64,000 nt of DNA. It comes from UBA7374 sp049890275 (GTDB lineage: Bacteria; Verrucomicrobiota; Verrucomicrobiia; Opitutales; Coraliomargaritaceae). The first letter of the stretch is position 1, and each line of letters opens with the position of its first letter. The notes beneath the pieces were generated by a model, which worked only from the letters and a program-made list of their open reading frames with translations, did no database searches and was not told the origin of the DNA. Both the position numbers and the translations under genes were made by a program. The stretch covers positions 1 through 64,000 of the forward strand of contig JBMHBT010000006.1 in assembly GCA_049890275.1 (NCBI GenBank), read 5' to 3'. Positions 16,986 through 25,262 of the stretch are shown here, piece after piece.

Positions 16986-18224
16986 CTAATGCGCAATAGC
17001 GTTCTTAAAGCATGAGATTAAATCTTCACGCTGGAAACTTTTTTTCAAAATTTGAGGTGTGAAGTTTTCTTTCTGGCTACTTGCATAGGCTTCATGAATT
17101 GCATGAATGCAGCCACTTAAGTCCCCATGAGCCACTGACCAGCCCCGGTCTATTTCTATTAAAATATCACTGAGATAGCTCTCCTGCGGACCGATCGCAA
17201 GAATAGGTTTCCTCAGCCGCAAGGCTCCATAGATTTTACAAGGGTGGACAATGCCGCTCATGTTATTTCCTAGAGAAACGATATGTAAGTCGGCTGCCGA
17301 AAGAGAGTAGCGGATTTTTTCAAGCGGCTGGTAGGGTAGAGAGATAATATTATGACCGTTTTTTCCAAACTGTGCATCGAGTTTTCTGATTCGGCCATCA
17401 ACGACTCCTTTGCCTTTCCCGCCGCCAATAAATGCAAAGATAAAACGATTATCATTTCTGAGCTCTTCTGCAGCGTCCAGAAGTGTATCCAGCGGATGAA
17501 CTAAGCTGTGGTTACCGCTGTGCATAACAACGAATTTTTCCTGCCAGCCCTGATCTTTGCGAAAGGGGTTCGCCCCATGAGGCACGATTTCCAGATGTTC
17601 GTCAATCGGCCAGGGTGGAATCACTTCTATGGTTGAACGTAGTTCCTTGATGGGGTCTTTGAGCTTTTGTTCCAATCGATTCTGCATAAAGCGATCCAAA
17701 GCAATGACTGAATCGGCTCTGCGTAGTATTCTACGGTTGAGCCAATTCATTGCTTGAACGAAGGGATGTCGAATTTTGAAAGCTCCCAAGGCGACTGCTT
17801 GATCCGGGTTTATATCCATTACCCAGTAATGAACCTTTAACTTTTTTCTAAAAAATCCGATTACGACAGCACAAATGGCTGCCATAGGAGGCGAAGTGGA
17901 AATAAGTAGATCTGTAGTTTTATAAGAAAAAAGTCCGCGAATGATGCATTGGATCAGAAAAGATAGCTGAGCGAATATACGCATGAAGAGGTTTGCTTTT
18001 CCGAAAGAAGAAAGGGGCAGTCGATGAATCTGTATGCCGTCGCGGTTTTCTTTCGATAAATATCGGCTGTTGGGGTCATCGTAGCCCCTATTTGCCGTGA
18101 GTACGGTTACGTCAGCACCCGATTTTGCAATGTCTTTGGCCGCTTCATCTAGATACTGACCGACTGCTGTAGGATCCGGTGGAAATACCTGACTGATGAT
18201 GAGAAATCTACGTCTTTTGTTCAT
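16986..18224 (-). CDS. glycosyltransferase family 4, WbuB-like
   Basis: A 412-residue GT-B enzyme starting RFLIISQVFPPDPTAVGQYL, the WbuB/WcaI-like opening. A hydrophobic segment near residues 85-130 (ISTSPPMAAICAVVIGFF) is typical of this subgroup, which associates with the membrane. The donor domain has FVVMHSGNHSLVHPLDTLLDAA and FAFIGGGKGKGVV, followed by SAADLHIVSLGNNMSGIVHPCKIYGALRLRKPIL with the conserved Lys/acidic region. The putative donor is a UDP-N-acetylhexosamine or a 6-deoxy sugar, by family only. It is the promoter-proximal gene of the reverse pair. Confidence 0.85.
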   Translation of the reverse strand: MNKRRRFLIISQVFPPDPTAVGQYLDEAAKDIAKSGADVTVLTANRGYDDPNSRYLSKENRDGIQIHRLPLSSFGKANLFMRIFAQLSFLIQCIIRGLFSYKTTDLLISTSPPMAAICAVVIGFFRKKLKVHYWVMDINPDQAVALGAFKIRHPFVQAMNWLNRRILRRADSVIALDRFMQNRLEQKLKDPIKELRSTIEVIPPWPIDEHLEIVPHGANPFRKDQGWQEKFVVMHSGNHSLVHPLDTLLDAAEELRNDNRFIFAFIGGGKGKGVVDGRIRKLDAQFGKNGHNIISLPYQPLEKIRYSLSAADLHIVSLGNNMSGIVHPCKIYGALRLRKPILAIGPQESYLSDILIEIDRGWSVAHGDLSGCIHAIHEAYASSQKENFTPQILKKSFQREDLISCFKNAIAH

Positions 18225-18347
18225 ACAGAATAGGCGGATGTTTTCCGATTGATAGGAACTGCATTCTTAATGAATCCTATCTATTGGAAATCTTATTTAA
18301 AGACAGTCGTTCATGGTGTCTCTGACGGCACTTACCCATTAAACGAT

Positions 18348-19019
18348 TCAAAGCCCTAGTGTTGAGAGGCCATCGAGAATCAGGCTGAATTCAGGTTGTT
18401 TTTTTAATGTTTGTAAGTTGCGATTACTGGAGAGGCGGATAAAGAACTGCTCTTGTCGTAGGTTGAGACCGTGTTTTTGGATATCCACAAGGGCACCAAA
18501 GATCTCGGGTGTTCCTTTTTGGTCGTAGGTCATGACCTCTCCGCCGACAAGGTGCCAAAAGTAGACGCTTTGAACGGATCCATCTTTTTCATACACACCG
18601 AATTCTGCGGGCTGGAATTCGGTGTTTTTGTGGGTAAAGGGCACGGCATATTGGCGTTCGGAGCAGGTCCAGCCGTTGACAATCCAACAGGTGTCGGGTG
18701 TATGGGCGCCAGCCCAACGATAGGAGGCCGTTCCGGGTTTCCAGTAGGCAACATACAGGCCAATAAAGATTCCACTTTTCTCGTAGGTACGAAAGAGTGC
18801 ATCGTCGAAGTTGAGGAATTCAGATATGCGGTTACTTGACTCGGGAGACGTGGCCATGTCTTGCTCTTGAATCGTCCACCCCTCAAGCTTTGCGGGGAAG
18901 ATTTCAGATAGAGGTTGTTCGAGAGTGGCGTCCGGTGGAGGTACGAAGGCAAAGTAGGCTCGTAGACCAAAAGCGACAATAAGCAGGAGTGTTCCACTAA
19001 CTAGAATGAGTTTTTTCAT
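18348..19019 (-). CDS. EpsI family exosortase-associated protein
   Basis: A 223-residue protein with one N-terminal membrane anchor (KLILVSGTLLLIVAFGL) and a periplasmic domain. The conserved core is FIGLYVAYWKPGTASYRWAG, then AHTPDTCWIVNGW, which matches the H-x-P-x2-C ... GW pattern of the EpsI family (TIGR02914-type). EpsI domains are fused to, or sit next to, exosortases and have a proposed role in exopolysaccharide export or PEP-CTERM protein processing. No exosortase gene is present in this window; the neighbours are GT4 genes and a DUF4838 gene. Function beyond the family link is unknown. Confidence 0.75.
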   Translation of the reverse strand: MKKLILVSGTLLLIVAFGLRAYFAFVPPPDATLEQPLSEIFPAKLEGWTIQEQDMATSPESSNRISEFLNFDDALFRTYEKSGIFIGLYVAYWKPGTASYRWAGAHTPDTCWIVNGWTCSERQYAVPFTHKNTEFQPAEFGVYEKDGSVQSVYFWHLVGGEVMTYDQKGTPEIFGALVDIQKHGLNLRQEQFFIRLSSNRNLQTLKKQPEFSLILDGLSTLGL

Positions 19020-19159
19020 ACAAAGAGAAGCTGCTATCTATCTTATTTTTAATAATGAGTGGTACCGTATGATTTGAAGAAGAGCAATCTCCTTGTTATT
19101 CTTAACTATTTACAGCTAGCGTCGCTTTTGTCTGTTTCATCTATTCTTTTTGTAGAACA

Positions 19160-21550
19160 ATGCGGTTTCAATCTTGGTTTTTTGTTTTTTTACTGGCCTA
19201 CGGGATCGTGAATGCGGGGCTGGCGCCTTCGTGGCGAGTGAAGCATCGTATGGGGGCTCACCAGCTCGCAATTTCTGAGTTGCGTCAAATTGTTTTGCCT
19301 GAGTCGGTTGACAGCGGACTGATGGAGGCAGTTACGGATCTAAGAGAGATTGCCAGTATGCGGGGTATTTCTTTGAAGATCTCAAGTAACAAGTGGTCGA
19401 AGCAGTCGATTATTTTAGAGCATATACCAGCTCGTAAGTCATTTCAGGATGGAGGTTATGAGGTGGTGCGTGATCGTAGTCGGTTGATTGTGCGGGCGTC
19501 ATCCAATGAAGGCTTATCCCATGCGCTTTATGGCTTGTGTCAGGATCTGTTTGGTGCGCGTTGGTATTGGCCCGATGAAATAGGTTTGGAGCTGATTGGG
19601 GAGGTTCCAGCCCATTTTCCGGATCAGCGCTGGCGTCAGCGCCCGGCCTTCGTCCACCGACGCTTATATCCGAGTAATACGGATTATGCCCGAAGAAACC
19701 GGCTCTCAGGTAAATATCAATTCAATCATAATTTAGCGAATGTCTTTACTAAAGAGCTGTATCATACGAATCCGGAGGTATTTGCCGAGGTGCGTGAGAG
19801 TCGATCGGAACCGAAGGGTAGCACAGTTTCGGATCCGCAACCTGATTTTACCAATCCGCTAGCCGTTGAGATTGCAGCGGAGGCGGCGCTTCTTCATTTT
19901 AAGGAAAATCCCGGAAGCCAGAGTTTTTCACTTTCGATCAATGACAATGTTCGCTTCGACGAGTCTGCGGCAACGCAAGCTGCTGTTGAGCCACTCCGTT
20001 TTTTTCGTCAGCGGCCAGACTATACCGATCTGGTTTTTACTTTTATGAATCGTGTGGCGGAAGAGGTATTCAATAAGGCAGGTGCTTGGAGTACGCCGAG
20101 CGGTGAACCTCGATATCTTACAGCCTTAGCCTATTACTGGACGGAGGCATCGCCGTCGATTGTGCTACATCCCCGTGTTATGCCCGTTTTGACTTCAGAC
20201 CGAGCGCAGTGGCAGGATCCTGATTATAGGGAGGAGGACCGGGCTTTGATTCAGCGTTGGTGCGCGTCCGGGGCGGAGCGTGTGGCGACTTGGGACTATT
20301 ACTTTGGAGCCCCGTATCCATATCCGCGTCAGTTCAATCGTTGGATTGAGGAGAGTATCCAGTATTTACACCAATCTGGGGTGGATGTTTTTTTCTCTCA
20401 GCTTCCGGGGGCTTGGGGACTGGATGGAGCGAAGGCTTGGTTGACGTCTCGGCTGCTTTGGAATCCACACGAAAATGCTGCTGATTTATTAGACGAATTT
20501 TACTCTCAGTTTTTTGGTCCTGCTGCTGAGTCAATGCGCCGTTTTTACGAATTAGCTGAAGAGCACAGAGAGAAAAATGTAGGCAAGGCGGATTGGATCA
20601 AGTTTTACCTTGATGAGGCGGGTATTGAATTAATGACGCCTCAATTACTGGAGGCGATGCAGGCTTGTATTGACGAAGCAAGTACAGAAATCGAACTGGG
20701 TTCTCGGTTTGCGGAGCGAGTGGGTGTTGTCGCTCAGGCTTTCCGTTTGACGCGGGATTATGCAGCAATGCATCAGGCTCGCAGAGAGTTAGTCCTAGCT
20801 TGTATACAAGAGGATGCATCCGGCCTGCCGGAGTTACTGCATCGTTTCCATGACTTGCGAGCCGTATTTCTAAGCTATTCGAATGATTTGATTCAGAATC
20901 CCTTTCACGAGCGTTTGCGTTATTTTACTCGTATGGCTCAGTCGGACCCTACGCCCTTGGCGCTGATGCGGTTGCAATCAATGCCCGTCGGGTTGGATTC
21001 AATTGCTGCTACGGTGATGGATTGGCGAGCCGGTAAGCGGGTGCCGGTTGTTCGCAATATCTTTCTTCGGCATCTGGAGGGTTCATCACAGCGTTTCTCC
21101 TTTCTCGGTCCGGATCTTCCGGTTATTCCGGGCTGGCACTTTAATTTCCGGCCCTATGAGCATTTCACTGTACGAGCTATTCGAGAAGGCTGGGGAATCC
21201 ATATTTCAGGCACGGATATGTGCTCCGTTTTTACTGAAGTTTCGGTTGATACAGGTGACGGCTATGTTTTGGAATTTGACTGCAAGTATAGCATTAGCCC
21301 GGATAATCGTACTCAGGTCTACATGGATTGGTACGATGAAGACATTAAATTGATCCAATGGAACTTGCCAGTGCAACTGCCGCGGGGGACTTCTGAGCGA
21401 ATCAGGCTGAGGATTCCTGCAATGGCACCGGAAGGGGCAAAGATACTGAAAGTCCGGTTTCTTATCTCCCGGCAAGGGGAGGGTGATTATTTTGAGTTGC
21501 ATCGGGTACGTGTGGATCGTGTCCCTTTGACTTCGCTACCCAAAGAATAG
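19160..21550 (+). CDS. DUF4838 domain protein, probable secreted glycoside-hydrolase-like enzyme
   Basis: A 796-residue protein with a signal-peptide-like start (RFQSWFFVFLLAYGIVNAGLA). An alpha-glucuronidase-like N-terminal domain follows (about 80-150; LSHALYGLCQDLFGARWYWPDE), then the DUF4838 core (about 170-480) with WIEESIQYLHQSGVDVFFSQ and GLDGAKAWLTSRLLWNP. The C-terminal 200 residues are probably a beta-sandwich. The family is common in Verrucomicrobiota and Bacteroidota polysaccharide-degradation loci and adopts a TIM-barrel, but its substrate is unproven. Here it stands beside EPS genes rather than a classical utilisation locus. Its 3' end overlaps the reverse methyltransferase gene by 89 bases. 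Confidence 0.78.
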   Translation: MRFQSWFFVFLLAYGIVNAGLAPSWRVKHRMGAHQLAISELRQIVLPESVDSGLMEAVTDLREIASMRGISLKISSNKWSKQSIILEHIPARKSFQDGGYEVVRDRSRLIVRASSNEGLSHALYGLCQDLFGARWYWPDEIGLELIGEVPAHFPDQRWRQRPAFVHRRLYPSNTDYARRNRLSGKYQFNHNLANVFTKELYHTNPEVFAEVRESRSEPKGSTVSDPQPDFTNPLAVEIAAEAALLHFKENPGSQSFSLSINDNVRFDESAATQAAVEPLRFFRQRPDYTDLVFTFMNRVAEEVFNKAGAWSTPSGEPRYLTALAYYWTEASPSIVLHPRVMPVLTSDRAQWQDPDYREEDRALIQRWCASGAERVATWDYYFGAPYPYPRQFNRWIEESIQYLHQSGVDVFFSQLPGAWGLDGAKAWLTSRLLWNPHENAADLLDEFYSQFFGPAAESMRRFYELAEEHREKNVGKADWIKFYLDEAGIELMTPQLLEAMQACIDEASTEIELGSRFAERVGVVAQAFRLTRDYAAMHQARRELVLACIQEDASGLPELLHRFHDLRAVFLSYSNDLIQNPFHERLRYFTRMAQSDPTPLALMRLQSMPVGLDSIAATVMDWRAGKRVPVVRNIFLRHLEGSSQRFSFLGPDLPVIPGWHFNFRPYEHFTVRAIREGWGIHISGTDMCSVFTEVSVDTGDGYVLEFDCKYSISPDNRTQVYMDWYDEDIKLIQWNLPVQLPRGTSERIRLRIPAMAPEGAKILKVRFLISRQGEGDYFELHRVRVDRVPLTSLPKE

Positions 21551-22079
21551 GGGGTATCCGCTCCCCAGTACGATTCGGTTCGTAGCAAACAACTGCGCCA
21601 GAAAATTGATTCATCCATAGGGCAACTGCTTCCGCTTCTTCTATTCCGCCGTCATGCCCTCGATAGGCTGTAACGAGCAAAAGGCCTTCTGGTTGTAAAA
21701 GACGTTTTGCAGCATCGAGTGCGGCTAGAGTTGTATGGGATGTACTTCGTATCGACTTGTCGCCACCCGGCAAGTAGCCGAGATTGAAAACAATGGCCTT
21801 TGCCTGCGCGGTATCTTTTTGGCAAAGCGAAAGAAGGGCTTTGGCATGGTCATTCTCCATGAATGTGCAGAGATGCTCGAGCCGATGCTGCTCCAGACGA
21901 TTGCGGCTCGTACGAATCGCTTGAAGCTGTCGGTCAATAGCGATGAGTCGTCCATTGGGTGCCAGTAGTTGGGCGATCTTCAGGCAGTCGTGACCATTGC
22001 CAGCGGTTGCATCAATCGCTAGATCTCCTGATTGGAGTTCTTTTTCTAATATTTGATGTACTCTTTCGGTCAACCTCAT
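21462..22079 (-). CDS. mnmM: MnmM (YtqB)-like tRNA methyltransferase
   Basis: A 205-residue class I SAM-dependent methyltransferase with the family motif DATAGNGHD (23-31), AIDRQLQAI as the acidic strand-2 loop, and NLGYLPGGDK, the catalytic/binding signature of the YtqB group (PF06962). In Bacillus subtilis YtqB has been reported as MnmM, which methylates nm5(s2)U34 of tRNA to mnm5(s2)U. Its start is eight bases after the stop of a MnmC(o)/MnmL-like oxidase, the enzyme expected to supply its substrate. The last ~23 residues, after ILWVAKSK, are an extra tail encoded antisense to the DUF4838 gene, suggesting loss of the original stop codon. Confidence 0.72.
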   Translation of the reverse strand: MRLTERVHQILEKELQSGDLAIDATAGNGHDCLKIAQLLAPNGRLIAIDRQLQAIRTSRNRLEQHRLEHLCTFMENDHAKALLSLCQKDTAQAKAIVFNLGYLPGGDKSIRSTSHTTLAALDAAKRLLQPEGLLLVTAYRGHDGGIEEAEAVALWMNQFSGAVVCYEPNRTGERIPPILWVAKSKGHDPHVPDATQNNHPPLAGR

Positions 22080-22087
22080 GGTGTTGG

Positions 22088-23158
22088 CTAAGAAGTGGTA
22101 AAACGCTTGCAGTCAATTGCCGGGTCGAGTGGTTCTCCTTGTAGGGCATATCGGAGGAGGAGTTGGCACATGAGAGGTGCTGTAGAGGCTCCTTTTGAGC
22201 CGAGACCATTGAGGATAAATAGATTTTTGGCTTTGTCAGACTCTCCTACTAGAGGACGTGCGTCCGGTGTGCTGGGTCGTAGGCCGGCCTTGTGCTGGAG
22301 GATTTCAAAAGGGCTATCAATGCTGGCTTTGAGAGCTTTTAACAGGCTTTTGGCACCTTCGTTTGTTGGTTGAGGATTTGTTTCGTTTTCATCATAGGTC
22401 GCACCGATACGGCAGCGTCCGTCTCCGTAAGCGAGTAGCCATTTTTGCCGGTGAAAAATACCTTTGGGTAGGATTGCTTCTTTGTCTTTAAGGAGGACAG
22501 TTTCACCTTTGATTGGGCGAACGGGCAGTTGTTGGAACCAAGGGTTTTTTTTAATCGCAACGCCTTCACAAAAGAAAATTCTTTTGGCATGGATTCCTTT
22601 GTACTCCCAGCAATCATTGGCTGGAGTCAGTTGTTCATGATCAAATGGTTCGTCAATATAGTTCAGGTGTAGGCGCAAGGATTCTAGTAATAAGGGCATG
22701 TCGAGATAAGCAGCTTGCAGTATGGAAAAACTACCGCAGGTATCATTTAGCGGGCTATTCCCTTCGTTTGGATCCCAAAAGCGGCCCAGGACATTTTCAT
22801 AGCGGGGGTTTCGCATCCGGCGATGAATACGCTGAACGTCTTCTTGATTCAGGCAATAGCGCCGTAGTGGTAGTGAATGGAAAAATGACAAATGGAGTGT
22901 GTCTTCAATTGTACGGTAGGTCTGTTTAGCGATGGGAAGCAGATCATCAATACGCCAGCTTTTGACAGCCCATCGACCGGTAACGGGGTTGATCACGCCT
23001 CCCGCTGCCATCGAGGCGCAGTGACCATTGCTTTGGCCGATGAGTATGACTGGTTCTCCTTTTCTATGTAGGTGCCAAGCCAAGAGGCAACCAGCAAGCC
23101 CTGCTCCAACAACAAGATTTGTTGGAGCAGAGAAATTTGTATTTTGACTATTTATCAA
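22088..23158 (-). CDS. FAD-dependent oxidase, MnmC(o)/MnmL-like
   Basis: A 356-residue DAO-family flavoprotein. The dinucleotide-binding fold is NLVVGAGLAGCLLAWHLHRKG (15-35), followed by MAAGGVINPVTGR. The C-terminus has HKAGLRPSTPDARPLVG and the block NGLGSKGASTAPLM, which is the GLGSRG..APL signature of the MnmC C-terminal oxidase domain. MnmC(o), and the stand-alone MnmL (YurR) of Bacillus, remove the carboxymethyl group from cmnm5U34 in tRNA. It lies eight bases upstream of the MnmM-like methyltransferase on the same strand, which strongly supports this role over generic amino-acid oxidase or ThiO functions. No fused MnmC methyltransferase domain is present. Confidence 0.7.
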   Translation of the reverse strand: MINSQNTNFSAPTNLVVGAGLAGCLLAWHLHRKGEPVILIGQSNGHCASMAAGGVINPVTGRWAVKSWRIDDLLPIAKQTYRTIEDTLHLSFFHSLPLRRYCLNQEDVQRIHRRMRNPRYENVLGRFWDPNEGNSPLNDTCGSFSILQAAYLDMPLLLESLRLHLNYIDEPFDHEQLTPANDCWEYKGIHAKRIFFCEGVAIKKNPWFQQLPVRPIKGETVLLKDKEAILPKGIFHRQKWLLAYGDGRCRIGATYDENETNPQPTNEGAKSLLKALKASIDSPFEILQHKAGLRPSTPDARPLVGESDKAKNLFILNGLGSKGASTAPLMCQLLLRYALQGEPLDPAIDCKRFTTS

Positions 23159-23219
23159 AACGTTATTTTTTGTTTTAGTTACGGTTTTTTGATTAATTCT
23201 TTATTATGCAGATACTATT

Positions 23220-23690
23220 TTGTCATATTTGAAACGTATTCATCGTATTTGTGAATTTATTTTCTACAAACTACTTAGGCGACTTCCGGAGAAAAGTACC
23301 CGCGCCCAGCGTGGTGCCTTTGGCGAGGTAATTGCTCGAAGCTATTGTAGACGCCGATTGAAGTATAAAATCATTGCTCAAAACTGGCGCTACAAGCGTT
23401 ATGAAATCGACCTGATTTGTCGAGAAGGGGATATTTTGGTCTTTATTGAAGTACGCGCACGAGATGAAAAATCACTGATTTCCGGTTATCATTCGGTAAA
23501 CAGTAAGAAAAAGGCCCGTCTTGAACTTGCCTGCAGGGCATACATGCGACAATTGTCAATACCACCAAAACATTTTCGCTTTGATATTATCGAGGTGCAG
23601 CTTCTTCGTAACGGAAAAGGCGAAGCACGTCATTACCAAAACATAGAACTTTTTCATAAGCATTACACGCTCGATAACCGTACTCTATGA
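23220..23690 (+). CDS. yraN: YraN/UPF0102 family protein
   Basis: A 156-residue protein of the YraN (UPF0102) family, with a restriction-endonuclease-like fold: RGAFGEVIARSYCRRR, then NWRYKRYEIDLICREGDILVFIEVRAR, which carries the E-x(n)-D...ExK-like core (Glu/Asp/Glu-Val-Arg), and SVNSKKKARLELACRAYM. The usual Lys after FVEV is Arg here, a common substitution in the family. The biological role is unproven (DNA processing has been suggested). No ATG is available; TTG 23220 gives the family's usual length plus a basic leader. Its stop overlaps the zwf start by four bases (ATGA), so the two are translationally coupled. Confidence 0.85.
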   Translation: MSYLKRIHRICEFIFYKLLRRLPEKSTRAQRGAFGEVIARSYCRRRLKYKIIAQNWRYKRYEIDLICREGDILVFIEVRARDEKSLISGYHSVNSKKKARLELACRAYMRQLSIPPKHFRFDIIEVQLLRNGKGEARHYQNIELFHKHYTLDNRTL

Positions 23691-25240
23691 ATGCACAAAA
23701 CGACGAATTTAGACACCCTTTTTTAGACGGGTTGAGTAAGCACCGCGGGGCGATGCCAACCGTTATGGTTATCTTCGGTGCTTCGGGAGACCTGACCGCG
23801 CGAAAGCTTGTGCCGGCTCTCTTCAATCTTTCAGTGGATAATCTTTTGCCGAGCGATTTCCACCTGATCGGCTACGGTCGTAAGTCGATTGAGGACGAAG
23901 ATTTTCGTTTGAGCATGGATACAGCGGTAGAGACGTTTTCTCGTCGTCCTCTGGATCGCGAGATCTGGCGGCGTGTTCGCGAGCAAATGGTTTATCACGC
24001 CGGCGGCTACGATGATGCAGATTCTTTTGTTAAATTGGCAGCTCAGATCGATGCGATCGAGGTTTCTCTCGGTCGTAAAGTGCAGCGTCTGTTTTATATT
24101 TCAACTCCCCCCGGAGTATTTGAGCCGATCATTGCGAATCTTGGTGCCAGTGGTTTAGCTACTGCTCACTCAGGCACGGAATTGGCATCAAAGGTAATTG
24201 TAGAAAAGCCCTTTGGTCGTGATCTCGAATCCGCTCGTTCGCTCAACGCATCGATCAAGCGTGTTTTCGACGAATCACAAGTATATCGGATTGATCATTA
24301 TCTGGGTAAAGAGACAGTGCAGGATCTGTTGGTGCAACGTTTTGCTAATTCCATTTTTGAGCCGCTCTGGAACCGAGAATACGTTAACAACGTACAGATC
24401 ACGGTAGCGGAGAGTATTGGCGTTGGGTCGCGTGGCGGTTATTATGATAATAGTGGTGCATTGCGGGATATGATCCAAAACCATACGATGCAACTCGTCG
24501 CCCTAACTGCTATGGAGCCACCTGTTTCGCTCGATCCAGAGTCGATTCGCGATGAAAAGGTAAAGGTGCTCAAGGCAATTCAACCATTGGAGTTGGATCC
24601 ACTCAGAGGCGACGTTGTTCGTGGCCGCTACACTTCTGGGTTGGTTGATGGCAGTCCAGAAAATGCTTATTTGGATGCGGAAGGCATTCCGGCTGATTCA
24701 TCGACAGAGACCTATGCTGCGCTTCGTCTTTCGATTAATAATTGGCGTTGGAAGGGTGTGCCATTTTATATTCGCTCAGGAAAACGGATGGCTCGTCGGG
24801 TCAGTGAAATTGCAATTCAGTTTAAGCGTCCTCCCGGAATTCTTTTTTCTGAAGGCAGTCGATTTGATTTAGCAGCCAACACAATGGTCATCCAAATCCA
24901 GCCCGACGAGGGAGTTACGCTGGTGATGAATTCCAAAGTGCCTGGCTTGGAAACGCGCACGCAACCGGTGAAGATGCATTTTCGCTATGCGACAACATTT
25001 GGTTCGAATACGCCGGAGGCCTACGAGCGTTTGATTCTCGATGCGATGGTTGGAGATAGTACGCTCTTCATTCGAGGGGATGAAACGGAGGCATCCTGGA
25101 ATCTGGTTACACCTGTTCTAGAGCATTGGCGAGCGAGTGGTGCAGACGGCTTGGAGGAATATGCTTCGGGCTCATGGGGGCCATCCGGAAGTGATAAAAT
25201 GTTGGCTGTTAATGGGCACGAATGGCGTAAGTCTGGCTGA
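23687..25240 (+). CDS. zwf: glucose-6-phosphate 1-dehydrogenase
   Basis: A 517-residue NADP-dependent G6PD, the first step of the oxidative pentose phosphate pathway. The N-terminal coenzyme fold has VMVIFGASGDLTARKLVPALF (about 23-43). The active-site signature YRIDHYLGKETVQDLLVQRFAN supplies the catalytic Asp-His and substrate-binding Lys. VIVEKPFGRDL and the C-terminal FYIRSGKRM block are also present. Length is normal. The ATG at 23687 overlaps the yraN stop. An OpcA-like assembly factor follows 22 bases downstream, a pairing known from actinobacteria and cyanobacteria. No pgl or gnd is seen nearby. Confidence 0.97.
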   Translation: MNAQNDEFRHPFLDGLSKHRGAMPTVMVIFGASGDLTARKLVPALFNLSVDNLLPSDFHLIGYGRKSIEDEDFRLSMDTAVETFSRRPLDREIWRRVREQMVYHAGGYDDADSFVKLAAQIDAIEVSLGRKVQRLFYISTPPGVFEPIIANLGASGLATAHSGTELASKVIVEKPFGRDLESARSLNASIKRVFDESQVYRIDHYLGKETVQDLLVQRFANSIFEPLWNREYVNNVQITVAESIGVGSRGGYYDNSGALRDMIQNHTMQLVALTAMEPPVSLDPESIRDEKVKVLKAIQPLELDPLRGDVVRGRYTSGLVDGSPENAYLDAEGIPADSSTETYAALRLSINNWRWKGVPFYIRSGKRMARRVSEIAIQFKRPPGILFSEGSRFDLAANTMVIQIQPDEGVTLVMNSKVPGLETRTQPVKMHFRYATTFGSNTPEAYERLILDAMVGDSTLFIRGDETEASWNLVTPVLEHWRASGADGLEEYASGSWGPSGSDKMLAVNGHEWRKSG

Positions 25241-25262
25241 TTCATGGAAGTGTGGAGAAAAA

